Shown here piece after piece: positions 1-4,935 of a DNA stretch of 8,867 bases; within the stretch, counting starts at the first letter, position 1; every line of letters starts with the position of its first letter. The position numbers and the translations under genes were made by a program. A model generated the notes under the pieces. It did no database searches. It had not been told where the DNA came from and saw only the letters and a program-made list of their open reading frames with translations. Source of the stretch: Parcubacteria group bacterium GW2011_GWA2_45_30 (lineage in GTDB: Bacteria > Patescibacteriota > Minisyncoccia > Sungbacterales > HO2-52-23); NCBI GenBank assembly GCA_001001625.1, contig LCKU01000025.1, forward strand, positions 1 to 8,867, given 5' to 3'.

Positions 1-7
1 CAACGAG

Positions 8-112
8 TTGAAAAAAACAGATCATAGTGCTACGATAACCGCGGATTCATTGAAAAACATAGGAATTTGTGGATATGCATTCCCCGCCTTTTACTTATTA
101 GGTAATGGGAAC
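8..112 (+). pseudogene. Probable N-terminal piece of the dehydrogenase, in a different frame
   Basis: This reading frame is open from the left edge, has a TTG codon at 8, and ends its sensible part with FYLLGNG at about 90-109. A Rossmann fold normally begins with a hydrophobic strand followed by GxGxxG. That strand and the first glycines are in this frame, while the rest (TGVGKAIAHLL) is in the frame starting at 105. Removing one base around 107-112 would give LLGNGTGVGKAIA, a normal dinucleotide-binding start. The joined reading is inferred; the true start codon is not resolved and may lie left of the window. A sequencing error is as likely as a real mutation. Confidence 0.35.
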
Positions 113-1241
113 CGGGGTTGGAAAAGCCATTGCCCATCTTTTAGTCTCATTCCCGGATACCGCCCGTGTTTATATAACCGATTTAAATCGTGAAACCGCA
201 CGCGCAACAGCCCGTACTATCAACATTTCCATGCGGCACAGCGAAAAAAAATGCGTTGGCACTGATTTCAATGCTGAAAAAGATTCCTTACACGATTTTC
301 TCCGCCTTTTCCCGGAAATTTCTGTGATAATTTCGGCACTTCCGGCCAAATACAGTTCCGCGCTCGCCGCATCCGCCATTGAATGCGGAAGACATTTCCT
401 TGATATTGGCGGAATTGTCGCCGTCACTAAAAACCTCATGCTGCTTGACCGCGAAGCCCGGGCCAAGAGAGTTTCCGTAATTTCCGGCAACGGACTGATG
501 CCGGGTACGGGAATGATTTGGGCAAAATTGTTTATCTATATCTTTGATTTGGTAAAAAACATTTGGATCACAGTAGGCGGAGTACCCCAAAATCCCAAAC
601 CACCGCTTTTTTATGGACTTCCTTTTGCCATGGAAAGCCTGCAACATCTTTGTTGCGACCAGGCCCCCATACTGGAGCGAGGCGCAATACGGATGGCTAA
701 TCCGTTTTCCTATGCCGGTTTGATTAAAGTCCCGGAACTAAAGAATTTTTTTAACAACGGCGAGGTGGAGGCGTTTATTACGGCCGGAACATCCATTGCC
801 CCGTGGACAATGCAAACATTCGGCGTGCAAAATTTCTGGAAACGCACCATCTGCTGGCCGGGATTCATGAAAGGCGTAGAAAATATTTCGCCGGAAAATT
901 TTGAAAATGAAATCAAACCCCTGCTAATGCCCGCGACAAGTGCTGATAATCCGGACCTTGTCTGGATGAAAGTGGAGGCCCAAATTGCTAAAGAAGGTAG
1001 GTTAGCGGCACGCGCCTCTCTCACGCTTTTTGACCTTTTTGACGAGAAAACCGGACTATCAGCCCTGGAACGCACAACCGGATTTTCGGTAGCCATTATG
1101 GCGCGTCTTGCGGCTTTGAGTGAAACCAAATTGGGCGCCGCCGCTCCCGACTGCGCGCTTGGTTTAAAAGGTATGGGCGACTACATGGAAGAATTGCAAA
1201 AACATTTTTCAATCGCCTGGAAATATCAAAGTTTTACATAA
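105..1241 (+). CDS. Saccharopine dehydrogenase-like oxidoreductase, N-terminus disrupted
   Basis: A 378-residue protein of the saccharopine dehydrogenase-like superfamily: an NAD(P)-binding Rossmann domain followed by the catalytic/substrate domain. The family works on lysine-derived and related imino or amino acids, but the substrate here cannot be told. Visible marks are the glycine-rich GTGVGKAIA at residues 2-10, the strand VYITDLN at 22-28, ISALPAKYSSALAASAIECG at about 76-95, GNGLMPGTG at 128-136 (the place of the family G-x-x-PG loop), and RTICWPGF at 247-254, matching the K-T-x-x-Y-PG-H region of saccharopine dehydrogenases. The ATG at 105 falls inside the nucleotide-binding loop and so removes the first beta strand. 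An in-frame TAG at 99-101 lies just upstream, so an intact protein needs a frameshift joining it to the 8-112 frame. It is monocistronic, closed by a hairpin terminator five bases after the stop. A second, divergent family member lies at 7399-8568. Confidence 0.8.
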   Translation: MGTGVGKAIAHLLVSFPDTARVYITDLNRETARATARTINISMRHSEKKCVGTDFNAEKDSLHDFLRLFPEISVIISALPAKYSSALAASAIECGRHFLDIGGIVAVTKNLMLLDREARAKRVSVISGNGLMPGTGMIWAKLFIYIFDLVKNIWITVGGVPQNPKPPLFYGLPFAMESLQHLCCDQAPILERGAIRMANPFSYAGLIKVPELKNFFNNGEVEAFITAGTSIAPWTMQTFGVQNFWKRTICWPGFMKGVENISPENFENEIKPLLMPATSADNPDLVWMKVEAQIAKEGRLAARASLTLFDLFDEKTGLSALERTTGFSVAIMARLAALSETKLGAAAPDCALGLKGMGDYMEELQKHFSIAWKYQSFT

Positions 1242-1246
1242 AAAAT

Positions 1247-1268
1247 AAGACCACAGAAGTGGTCTTTT
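1247..1268. terminator. Bidirectional intrinsic terminator between convergent genes
   Basis: A perfect 8-bp stem, aagaccac (1247-1254) and gtggtctt (1259-1266), closes an agaa loop. On the plus strand it ends in four T; on the minus strand the flank reads ttattttt. It lies between the stop of the dehydrogenase (1241) and the stop of the convergent lipoprotein gene (1291), so it can serve both. Confidence 0.85.
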
Positions 1269-1290
1269 AAATTGGTGGATTGGAAGAGAA

Positions 1291-1656
1291 TCAACAGCCC
1301 GGAGGCAGAGGACGCACATCCGATTGTAGCGCTCTTAAGCACCGCTGCATTTGCTCAAGCTCTTTTTGCTGAAGTTCGATTTGACGTTCCAAATCTTTCT
1401 GCGTATTCTCGCGTCCTTGCAACTGATCACCCACAAGTGCTCCGGCCCCAAGACCAAGCGCTCCGCCTATAGCCGCTCCGGCTCCGGGATGCCCCTTGCC
1501 AATTTGGTTGCCAATTATGGCGCCAACAGCCGCGCCTCCAAAAGCGCCGATTCCGGCCCCTTTCTCACGAGTAGTCAATGGCCCTCCGGCGCATCCGACT
1601 AGAAAAATAGCGGCAACGAACGCAATCACAACCGTAAAACCGCTGTATATTTTCAT
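1291..1656 (-). CDS. Glycine-zipper lipoprotein with C-terminal coiled coil
   Basis: A 121-residue predicted secreted lipoprotein. Residues 1-21 are a signal peptide (Lys2, then a hydrophobic stretch) ending in the lipobox L-V-G-C, with Cys22 as the lipidated residue. Residues about 33-78 are a glycine zipper: two G/A-rich segments with repeated GxxxG spacing (GAFGGAAVGAIIG and GAAIGGALGLGAGALVG). This resembles the 17-kDa surface antigen/glycine-zipper 2TM families that sit in or at membranes. Residues about 81-110 (DLERQIELQQKELEQMQ region) are charged, Q/E/L-rich and probably a coiled coil; cysteines at 106 and 121 could form disulfides. The start is well fixed: an aaggagga ribosome binding site (complement of 1663-1670) lies 6 bases before the ATG. 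It is transcribed alone. The exact role (envelope integrity, porin-like or a stress lipoprotein) is not known. Such proteins are typical of diderm bacteria, which is notable if the host is a CPR member. Confidence 0.85.
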   Translation of the reverse strand: MKIYSGFTVVIAFVAAIFLVGCAGGPLTTREKGAGIGAFGGAAVGAIIGNQIGKGHPGAGAAIGGALGLGAGALVGDQLQGRENTQKDLERQIELQQKELEQMQRCLRALQSDVRPLPPGC

Positions 1657-1699
1657 CTCTCTTCCTCCTTTGAAATCCGAAGTTTAGGAACTGTTTTTT

Positions 1700-1728
1700 A
1701 GGATACAACACAACGGAATCGTTCGCAA
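1700..1728 (-). promoter_or_regulatory. Sigma-70-type promoter of the lipoprotein gene
   Basis: On the minus strand TTGCGA (complement of 1723-1728) and TATCCT (complement of 1700-1705) are separated by 17 bases. Transcription would start about 35-40 bases before the ATG at 1656, leaving room for the strong ribosome binding site. Confidence 0.5.
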
Positions 1729-1774
1729 CACTCTTTATCCACACAATCATTTCGAAACAATTTTATAGAGTTTC

Positions 1775-1948
1775 TTATGACCCAAATTTTTTAAGAATTA
1801 TGGCTCCGGCTTTGCGCGTGATATTTTGTATGAATCCTGTTACATTTCCGCCGGATACTCCGCCCTGAATAAATGATTGCGAGTCATTGCCAATGTCATG
1901 TGGCAAAACCATAGATTTTTTAAAATGTAACGGGATGAACTTTTCCAT
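1775..1948 (-). CDS. Hypothetical small protein, 57 residues
   Basis: A complete minus-strand ORF from ATG (1946-1948) to TAA (1775-1777). It begins MEKFIPLHFKKSMVLPHDIG, then has a Gly/Ser/Asn-rich middle (QGGVSGGNVTG), and ends in a basic, amphipathic helix-like tail (ITRKAGAIILKKFGS). I recognise no family. It lies downstream of tRNA-Asp and of a tRNA-Asp half-copy on the same strand, and I see no ribosome binding site. Codons 5-9 lie in a motif (taacgggatgaactt on the plus strand) that recurs at 3801 and 8586, so part of the ORF may be repeat-derived. It could be a real small gene, a remnant of a larger one, or chance. Confidence 0.4.
   Translation of the reverse strand: MEKFIPLHFKKSMVLPHDIGNDSQSFIQGGVSGGNVTGFIQNITRKAGAIILKKFGS
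1834..1936. repeat. 103-nt segment bounded by 14-bp inverted repeats (copy 1)
   Basis: The left end atcctgttacattt (1834-1847) and right end aaatgtaacgggat (1923-1936) are inverted repeats with one mismatch, which would be a G-U pair in RNA. The outer part atcc[c/t]gtta / taacgggat is shared with copy 2 at 3707-3809, which has the same total length. The inner arm bases differ but still pair in each copy. The interiors are not alike. Here the whole segment lies inside the 57-residue ORF. Confidence 0.45.
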
Positions 1949-1978
1949 AAATAAGAAGTGGTGACAATTTTTGAAAAC

Positions 1979-2017
1979 GCAGCGGACGGGATTTGAACCG
2001 GTGATCTCCTCCGTGAC
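1979..2017 (-). pseudogene. Half-copy of tRNA-Asp (anticodon loop to T arm)
   Basis: On the minus strand this reads from a GTC anticodon through the 3' side of the anticodon stem (GGAGG), the variable bases AGATC and a T arm with loop TTCAAAT, then a short non-matching tail. Of the 30 bases 1988-2017, 27 match 2040-2069 in the intact tRNA-Asp at a constant offset of 52. The 5' half is absent and the T stem has a C-C mismatch, so it cannot be a functional tRNA. Such 3'-half copies are what integration into a tRNA gene with crossover at the anticodon loop leaves behind, but no integrase is present in the window. Confidence 0.75.
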
Positions 2018-2029
2018 CCCGAAACTTAG

Positions 2030-2105
2030 CGCGGGCGATGGGATTTGAACCCACGATCTCCTCCGTGACAGGGAGGCGTGTTAGACCAGGCTACACCACA
2101 CCCGC
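2030..2105 (-). tRNA. tRNA-Asp (GTC)
   Basis: A full cloverleaf of 76 nt. The acceptor GCGGGTG pairs with CGCCCGC (one T-G pair); the D stem is GTGT/ACAC with a GG-containing loop. The anticodon stem CCTCC/GGAGG carries loop CTGTCAC, giving anticodon GTC. The T arm is GTGGG-TTCAAAT-CCCAT, and the discriminator is G, as usual for Asp. CCA is not encoded; the 3' flank is CT. The half-copy at 1979-2017 follows directly on the same strand. Confidence 0.95.
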
Positions 2106-2146
2106 GCTAAGTCACAGGGCAAGCAGGGAGACGCTTTAATATAACA

Positions 2147-2338
2147 TTATCCGCCGAAAAAATAAAGGATGATATCTATCAAGATAAGTATGATAATCAC
2201 GATCTCCAGGAAATTTTCGCGCCTACCCTGTATGACGGTCAGGGCAAATTCCGAATTCTCGCGGGCAAACCCGATTTTGTACTCGATATTCCGGAAACGC
2301 GAACGAAGCTCGAATAAATCCGCCAGTTGCGAAAAAAG
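2147..2338 (-). pseudogene. C-terminal remnant of an RMD1/DUF155-like membrane protein
   Basis: The minus frame ending at TAA 2147-2149 is open to about 2389 but has no ATG, GTG or TTG start. From about 2338 it reads like the end of a real protein: a charged helical stretch (QLADLFELRSRFRNIEYKIG), then GRRENFLE, then one membrane helix (IVIIILILIDIILYFF) and a short GG end. This is the layout of RMD1/DUF155 C-termini, where a helical region leads to an R-LEW-type motif and a terminal transmembrane helix. The N-terminal part is missing; upstream lies an unrelated small gene, so the gene was probably cut by deletion or rearrangement. A rare start such as CTG at 2324-2326 cannot be excluded. The family match is from memory. 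Confidence 0.5.
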
Positions 2339-2345
2339 TGCCTTT

Positions 2346-2723
2346 CTATTGCTCCTTGTGTTCCTTAGTTTCCCTGTTTTCTCTGAAAATTATTTCAGAT
2401 GCCTGGTCTATTGCCGCATGATAGGCCCTGATAGCATGCGCCGCGTCTTTACTGGAAGATACAGTCTTTTCCTGCTCTTCCAAAAATAATCCTTCATAAA
2501 GAATTTTGCCTTTTCTTTTCGGATCGAAAATCCGGATTCCGATCTGCTTTCCGGTCTCATCGGTTATGGGCGCCTCTTTCAATTCTCCATCTGCCGCGCG
2601 TTTTCTAAGTTCCCGAATTTTCCATTCATCTTCGGATGTCATGCCGTCAAAAATTTCTCCGGCTCCTTCAATTTTTTCTTTGGATTTTGATTTATCAGAT
2701 GACTTAAAAGATTCTTTTCTCAT
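2346..2723 (-). CDS. Hypothetical charged protein, 125 residues
   Basis: A soluble, highly charged protein with no signal peptide or membrane helix. Residues 1-25 are Lys/Ser/Glu-rich and probably disordered. The middle (DEWKIRELRKRAADGELKEA, about 32-51) is helical, followed by a likely beta segment (GKQIGIRIFDPKRKGKILYEG). The C-terminal half (about 85-125, SSSKDAAHAIRAYHAAIDQA onward) is helical and ends in a run of E/K/R. I recognise no family. The ATG at 2721-2723 has no clear ribosome binding site; the upstream region is A-rich. It lies downstream of tRNA-Met(CAT) on the same strand and its end abuts the RMD1-like remnant. Confidence 0.6.
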   Translation of the reverse strand: MRKESFKSSDKSKSKEKIEGAGEIFDGMTSEDEWKIRELRKRAADGELKEAPITDETGKQIGIRIFDPKRKGKILYEGLFLEEQEKTVSSSKDAAHAIRAYHAAIDQASEIIFRENRETKEHKEQ

Positions 2724-2800
2724 TTATATTTTTCTCTTTTAAATGCTAAAAATATTCGACCTGCCGCAAGCGTTTTTGGGCTTCGGCTAAAGTTTTCCTT

Positions 2801-2872
2801 TGGCTCTGGATGGAGTCGAACCATCTTCTGAACGTTATGAGTGTTCCGTTCTAACCGTTGAACTACAGAGCC
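2801..2872 (-). tRNA. tRNA-Met (CAT), elongator type, or tRNA-Ile2
   Basis: A 72-nt cloverleaf. The acceptor GGCTCTG/CAGAGCC is fully paired including G1-C72, so this is not an initiator. The D stem is GTTC/GAAC with a GG in the loop, the anticodon loop is CTCATAA, the T arm is GATGG-TTCGACT-CCATC, and the discriminator is A. CCA is not encoded. The pair closing the anticodon loop is A-C instead of A-T. CAT with a paired acceptor fits elongator Met or an Ile tRNA whose C34 becomes lysidine; I cannot separate these from sequence alone. Confidence 0.9.
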
Positions 2873-2913
2873 TAAAAAATGGGGTGAAGGTACGGAGGCG
2901 AAAATCTTTTTAC

Positions 2914-2942
2914 AGCATACCAAAAAAGCGTCATTAATACAA
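2914..2942 (-). promoter_or_regulatory. Promoter of tRNA-Met(CAT)
   Basis: On the minus strand TTGTAT (complement of 2937-2942), a 17-base spacer ending in TGG, and TATGCT (complement of 2914-2919) form an extended -10 promoter about 35 bases ahead of the mature tRNA 5' end at 2872. Confidence 0.5.
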
Positions 2943-2949
2943 TAAGAAA

Positions 2950-2972
2950 AATCGTCCGCTAACCGGACAATT
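2950..2972. terminator. Intrinsic terminator after the 50-residue membrane protein gene
   Basis: The stem gtccg (2954-2958) / cggac (2964-2968) with loop ctaac extends past one mismatch by aat/att, and is flanked by a T run on both strands (six T on plus; tttttctt on minus). On the minus strand it follows the gene ending at 3000, which is the likely user. Confidence 0.65.
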
Positions 2973-2999
2973 TTTTCACACATAAAAACAAACAATAAA

Positions 3000-3152
3000 T
3001 TATTCCCCGGCGAGCGCCATCACATACCAGACAATGCCGGTTACAATCACTCCAGCGATAAATCCGCTCAAGGCCGAAGCAATCGTACTGCCCAATTTGA
3101 AACCGTATTCGCGCGGTTCCTCGGATATAAAATCACGTGATATTGAATTCAT
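3000..3152 (-). CDS. Small single-helix membrane protein, 50 residues
   Basis: A complete ORF from ATG (3150-3152) to TAA (3000-3002). The N-terminus is polar and charged (MNSISRDFISEEPREYGFKLG), followed by a long G/A-rich hydrophobic segment from about residue 22 to 48 (STIASALSGFIAGVIVTG, IVWYVMALAG) long enough for one membrane helix or a short re-entrant pair. I recognise no family. A convincing terminator follows 26 bases downstream and there is a possible promoter upstream, which supports a real gene. No clear ribosome binding site is seen. Confidence 0.6.
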   Translation of the reverse strand: MNSISRDFISEEPREYGFKLGSTIASALSGFIAGVIVTGIVWYVMALAGE

Positions 3153-3207
3153 AGTGATTAAAAAAAGAATTAAACTGTAAAAATCTAAACACGACCCGTT
3201 ACTTAAC

Positions 3208-3235
3208 AGTATAACTTAAAACTGCCGCCAACCAA
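3208..3235 (-). promoter_or_regulatory. Possible promoter of the 50-residue membrane protein gene
   Basis: On the minus strand TTGGTT (complement of 3230-3235), 16 bases and TATACT (complement of 3208-3213) precede the gene, predicting a 5' leader of about 50 bases. The -35 box is weak. Apart from this I see nothing else in 3153-3274. Confidence 0.3.
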
Positions 3236-3274
3236 AATCGCTTTATCCACACCCGATAGCAGAAATTCGGATTT

Positions 3275-3625
3275 TTAATCAAGCCAAGACGTATCTCCTC
3301 CCAGCGGTTCATTTCCGATATACGGAACTCCGCCGTAACGTTTAATGTCTTTAACTTCTCCTGTTCCTTCGTGTTTGACCCTTATCGCCATTTTACTGGA
3401 TGGATCACGCTCTATAACCCAATCACCTATTTTATCGGCTTTTTTGCTGTATTTATTAATAATTATTTTTTCAGTTACTCCTCCGCCCCTATTTATTGAC
3501 ATGCGTCCTAATAACTTGTCATTCTCGCTCCGGGTAATACGTGCACCGTATTTACCTATGAATGATTCTTTGGGCGGCTCCGGAGGAGGTGGAGGTGCAT
3601 CTGGTCTTTCTGGTACTGGATCCAT
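3275..3625 (-). CDS. Hypothetical protein with proline-rich N-terminus, 116 residues
   Basis: Residues 1-20 are proline-rich and probably disordered (PERPDAPPPPPEPPKE). The remainder looks like a small, mainly beta soluble domain with alternating hydrophobic residues: KLLGRMSINRGGGVTEKIII, then DWVIERD, then MAIRVKHEGTGEVKDIKRYG, ending in SWLD. There is no signal peptide, membrane helix or catalytic motif that I recognise. The ATG at 3623-3625 has only A/T-rich sequence before it and no clear ribosome binding site. An extended -10 promoter (3671-3679) lies about 45 bases upstream. It points away from the plus-strand membrane protein gene at 3808, sharing a divergent promoter region. Confidence 0.6.
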   Translation of the reverse strand: MDPVPERPDAPPPPPEPPKESFIGKYGARITRSENDKLLGRMSINRGGGVTEKIIINKYSKKADKIGDWVIERDPSSKMAIRVKHEGTGEVKDIKRYGGVPYIGNEPLGGDTSWLD

Positions 3626-3670
3626 ATTTTTTTAAATTTTAGCTAAAAGTTGTTTCCGACCTTTGATTTA

Positions 3671-3679
3671 ATTATACCA
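3671..3679 (-). promoter_or_regulatory. Extended -10 promoter for the proline-rich protein gene
   Basis: On the minus strand a perfect TATAAT (complement of 3671-3676) is preceded directly by TGG, an extended -10 element. The -35 region is poor, as is usual for this promoter class. It lies back to back with a plus-strand extended -10 at 3688-3696. Confidence 0.55.
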
Positions 3680-3687
3680 AAACTCTG

Positions 3688-3696
3688 TGGTAAAAT
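3688..3696 (+). promoter_or_regulatory. Extended -10 promoter firing toward the 14-codon leader ORF
   Basis: TGG at 3688-3690 directly followed by TAAAAT at 3691-3696 forms an extended -10 box. Six bases later an ATG occurs (3703), so a transcript starting about seven bases after the box would begin at that ATG. Confidence 0.45.
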
Positions 3697-3702
3697 AAAG
3701 GA

Positions 3703-3747
3703 ATGAATCCCGTTAGAAGTTTAGGTCAGGACTTTTTACGGGGTTAA
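3703..3747 (+). CDS. Possible 14-codon leader peptide
   Basis: ATG at 3703 opens a short frame reading MNPVRSLGQDFLRG, then TAA. It lies six bases behind an extended -10 box and 60 bases upstream of the 92-residue membrane protein gene. Codons 2-6 cover the left arm of the inverted repeat whose right arm masks that gene's start codon, so translating it would open the hairpin. Against this, the NPVR reading is simply what this repeat motif encodes in this frame, so the ORF may be a by-product of the repeat. Confidence 0.25.
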   Translation: MNPVRSLGQDFLRG

Positions 3748-3809
3748 ATCATAACTAATTTTTCCGTGTCAAAACACGATTTTAACACGTAATACACTTC
3801 TAACGGGAT
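3707..3809. repeat. 103-nt segment bounded by perfect 14-bp inverted repeats (copy 2)
   Basis: The left arm atcccgttagaagt (3707-3720) and right arm acttctaacgggat (3796-3809) are exact inverted repeats. The right end runs into the ATG at 3808, so the first two bases of the start codon of the membrane protein gene lie in the arm. Inside is a small hairpin, cgtgt (3765-3769) / acacg (3774-3778), with an alternative acacg partner at 3785-3789. The total length equals copy 1 at 1834-1936. The arms resemble short palindromic repeats I recall from Patescibacteria genomes. Confidence 0.65.
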
Positions 3810-4086
3810 GAACTTCACAACATTCAATTTAATCGAAGGCGTATTCTGGATCGCACTCGGCACGATTTGTGCGACCATTCTCTTTACGGCCGAAACAAGA
3901 TATAAAAAACTCGCTTCTGCGTCCGCCGCCGTATTCATCCTTTTCGGCCTATCCGATTTTGTGGAAATTGCAGTCCAAGATTCATTTCTGGATTCACTCT
4001 CCTGGCTTTTATTATGGAAAATCGCCGGGGTCGTCGGAATCATTGCCGTCATTATCGGATATATTAAATTGAGAATCACACATTGA
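3808..4086 (+). CDS. Hypothetical three-helix membrane protein, 92 residues
   Basis: A small integral membrane protein with three predicted helices: about residues 10-28 (GVFWIALGTICATILFT), about 35-56 (LASASAAVFILFGLSDFVEI) and about 62-87 (LSWLLLWKIAGVVGIIAVIIG). A basic loop (ETRYKK) follows helix 1, an acidic DFVE lies at the end of helix 2, and a short basic tail (YIKLRITH) ends the protein. I do not recognise a named family. Its ATG is fused to the right arm of an inverted repeat (taacggg then ATG) and no ribosome binding site is present. The TGA stop (4084-4086) lies inside the -35 box of the promoter for the next gene, so the two are adjacent but probably transcribed separately. Confidence 0.75.
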   Translation: MNFTTFNLIEGVFWIALGTICATILFTAETRYKKLASASAAVFILFGLSDFVEIAVQDSFLDSLSWLLLWKIAGVVGIIAVIIGYIKLRITH

Positions 4087-4111
4087 CTCAATTCAAACCA
4101 AAGCATAATAT
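4083..4111 (+). promoter_or_regulatory. Strong sigma-70-type promoter of the 227-residue protein gene
   Basis: TTGACT (4083-4088), a 17-base spacer and TAATAT (4106-4111) are close to consensus. Transcription would start near 4118, about 30 bases ahead of the ATG at 4149. The -35 box overlaps the stop codon of the preceding gene. Confidence 0.75.
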
Positions 4112-4148
4112 ACCATAAGAACTCTTTACAATCTGGCGGGTGTAAAAT

Positions 4149-4832
4149 ATGCCGTGGCCGGAAGAATCACATTTACGCTGGATCGAAACTATAGAAGACA
4201 CCGGGGAACTCCGCGAGGTGTTGCAGGAGATAAAGAAGGCGAAACCATTGGAAATACATCTATTCCTTGCTAAGATTTTGAAACGGGCGCAACATTGGGG
4301 AAATCCATTCCACGGCGACACATCTAATCTCAATACCGACTTGGCAAATGTTTTGCCGGAACTTACCGATATCCGCGACCCGGACCATGACCGAGATAAC
4401 ATATATCACTTTATGCTCGGCGGACTTCATTGTTTTCTTATTGAAGTACTGACTTTTATTTCAAAAATTCCGCCGGAATCCGAATCCGTTCCCTTGCTTA
4501 AGAATTATTTCGATTATTTCTTTAACAAGCGCCGCGGCTGCACGTCCTGCGCCAAAAGAGTGCTTGCGCTCCTGCCTCCAACCGAACAAATTCAATTTCT
4601 TTGTGATCGCGCGCTAAAACGAAAAGAGGCGTATACGCAGGATGATCCCCATTCCCCGGCCTGCATGGAACTGTCGCTATGGCTACTGATGATTACGCCG
4701 ATTGACAATGCCGAGCGTTTGGAAATCGCCAAAATAATTCTTAAACGTATGCCGAATGAATTGAAGTGTCTAATCCAATATTCACACCAACGTTCCGTCC
4801 GAGATTATCTAACACGATTTCTTTCAGAATGA
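4149..4832 (+). CDS. Hypothetical helical protein, 227 residues
   Basis: A soluble, mainly alpha-helical protein that I do not recognise. Successive amphipathic helices (ELREVLQEIKKA, LEIHLFLAKILKRAQHW, YHFMLGGLHCFLIEVLTFIS, PLLKNYFDYFFNKRR, AERLEIAKIILKRMP) suggest an alpha-solenoid or helical-bundle fold. Residues 130-134 (CTSCA) hold two cysteines, too few for a standard zinc site by themselves; more cysteines and histidines are scattered. There is no signal peptide or obvious catalytic motif. The ATG has no clear ribosome binding site. A strong promoter upstream and a terminator overlapping the stop make this a single-gene transcript. Confidence 0.75.
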   Translation: MPWPEESHLRWIETIEDTGELREVLQEIKKAKPLEIHLFLAKILKRAQHWGNPFHGDTSNLNTDLANVLPELTDIRDPDHDRDNIYHFMLGGLHCFLIEVLTFISKIPPESESVPLLKNYFDYFFNKRRGCTSCAKRVLALLPPTEQIQFLCDRALKRKEAYTQDDPHSPACMELSLWLLMITPIDNAERLEIAKIILKRMPNELKCLIQYSHQRSVRDYLTRFLSE

Positions 4833-4854
4833 GCGGGTACAACCGCTCTTTTTT
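4831..4854 (+). terminator. Intrinsic terminator overlapping the stop of the 227-residue protein gene
   Basis: The stem gagcgg (4831-4836) / ccgctc (4843-4848) with loop gtacaa is followed by a run of T to 4854. The first stem bases are the last bases of the TGA stop codon. Confidence 0.85.
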
Positions 4855-4935
4855 AAAAAAACGCAATGTACATAAGGTCGGTAGCAAAACAGATAATTTA
4901 AGTCCGTTGAGGCCATCGCCGGATTCCCCAGCGAA

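Noticed and set aside
1979..2105. Two complete tRNA-Asp genes in tandem
   Set aside because: The downstream copy lacks the whole 5' half; the place where it should be is occupied by the 3' end of the intact gene.
2111..2317. Plus-strand open frame reading DDIYQDKYDNHDLQEIF and on
   Set aside because: It uses the same codon boundaries as the minus-strand RMD1-like remnant and has no start codon. The minus reading, with its membrane helix and family-like end, is more convincing.
2169..2489. Plus-strand ORF of 106 codons
   Set aside because: It is opposite the RMD1-like remnant and the 125-residue gene, and is Ser/Arg-rich with no coherent domain, as expected of a shadow.
2720..2995. Minus-strand ORF of 91 codons overlapping tRNA-Met(CAT)
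   Set aside because: It runs through the whole tRNA and its promoter region and has no protein-like features of its own.
3194..3201. A further acccgtta motif
   Set aside because: Only eight bases match the dispersed motif and there is no partner arm nearby, so chance is sufficient.
3744..4106. Minus-strand ORF of 120 codons
   Set aside because: It is antisense to the 92-residue membrane protein, whose three helices are coherent, and it crosses the inverted repeat.
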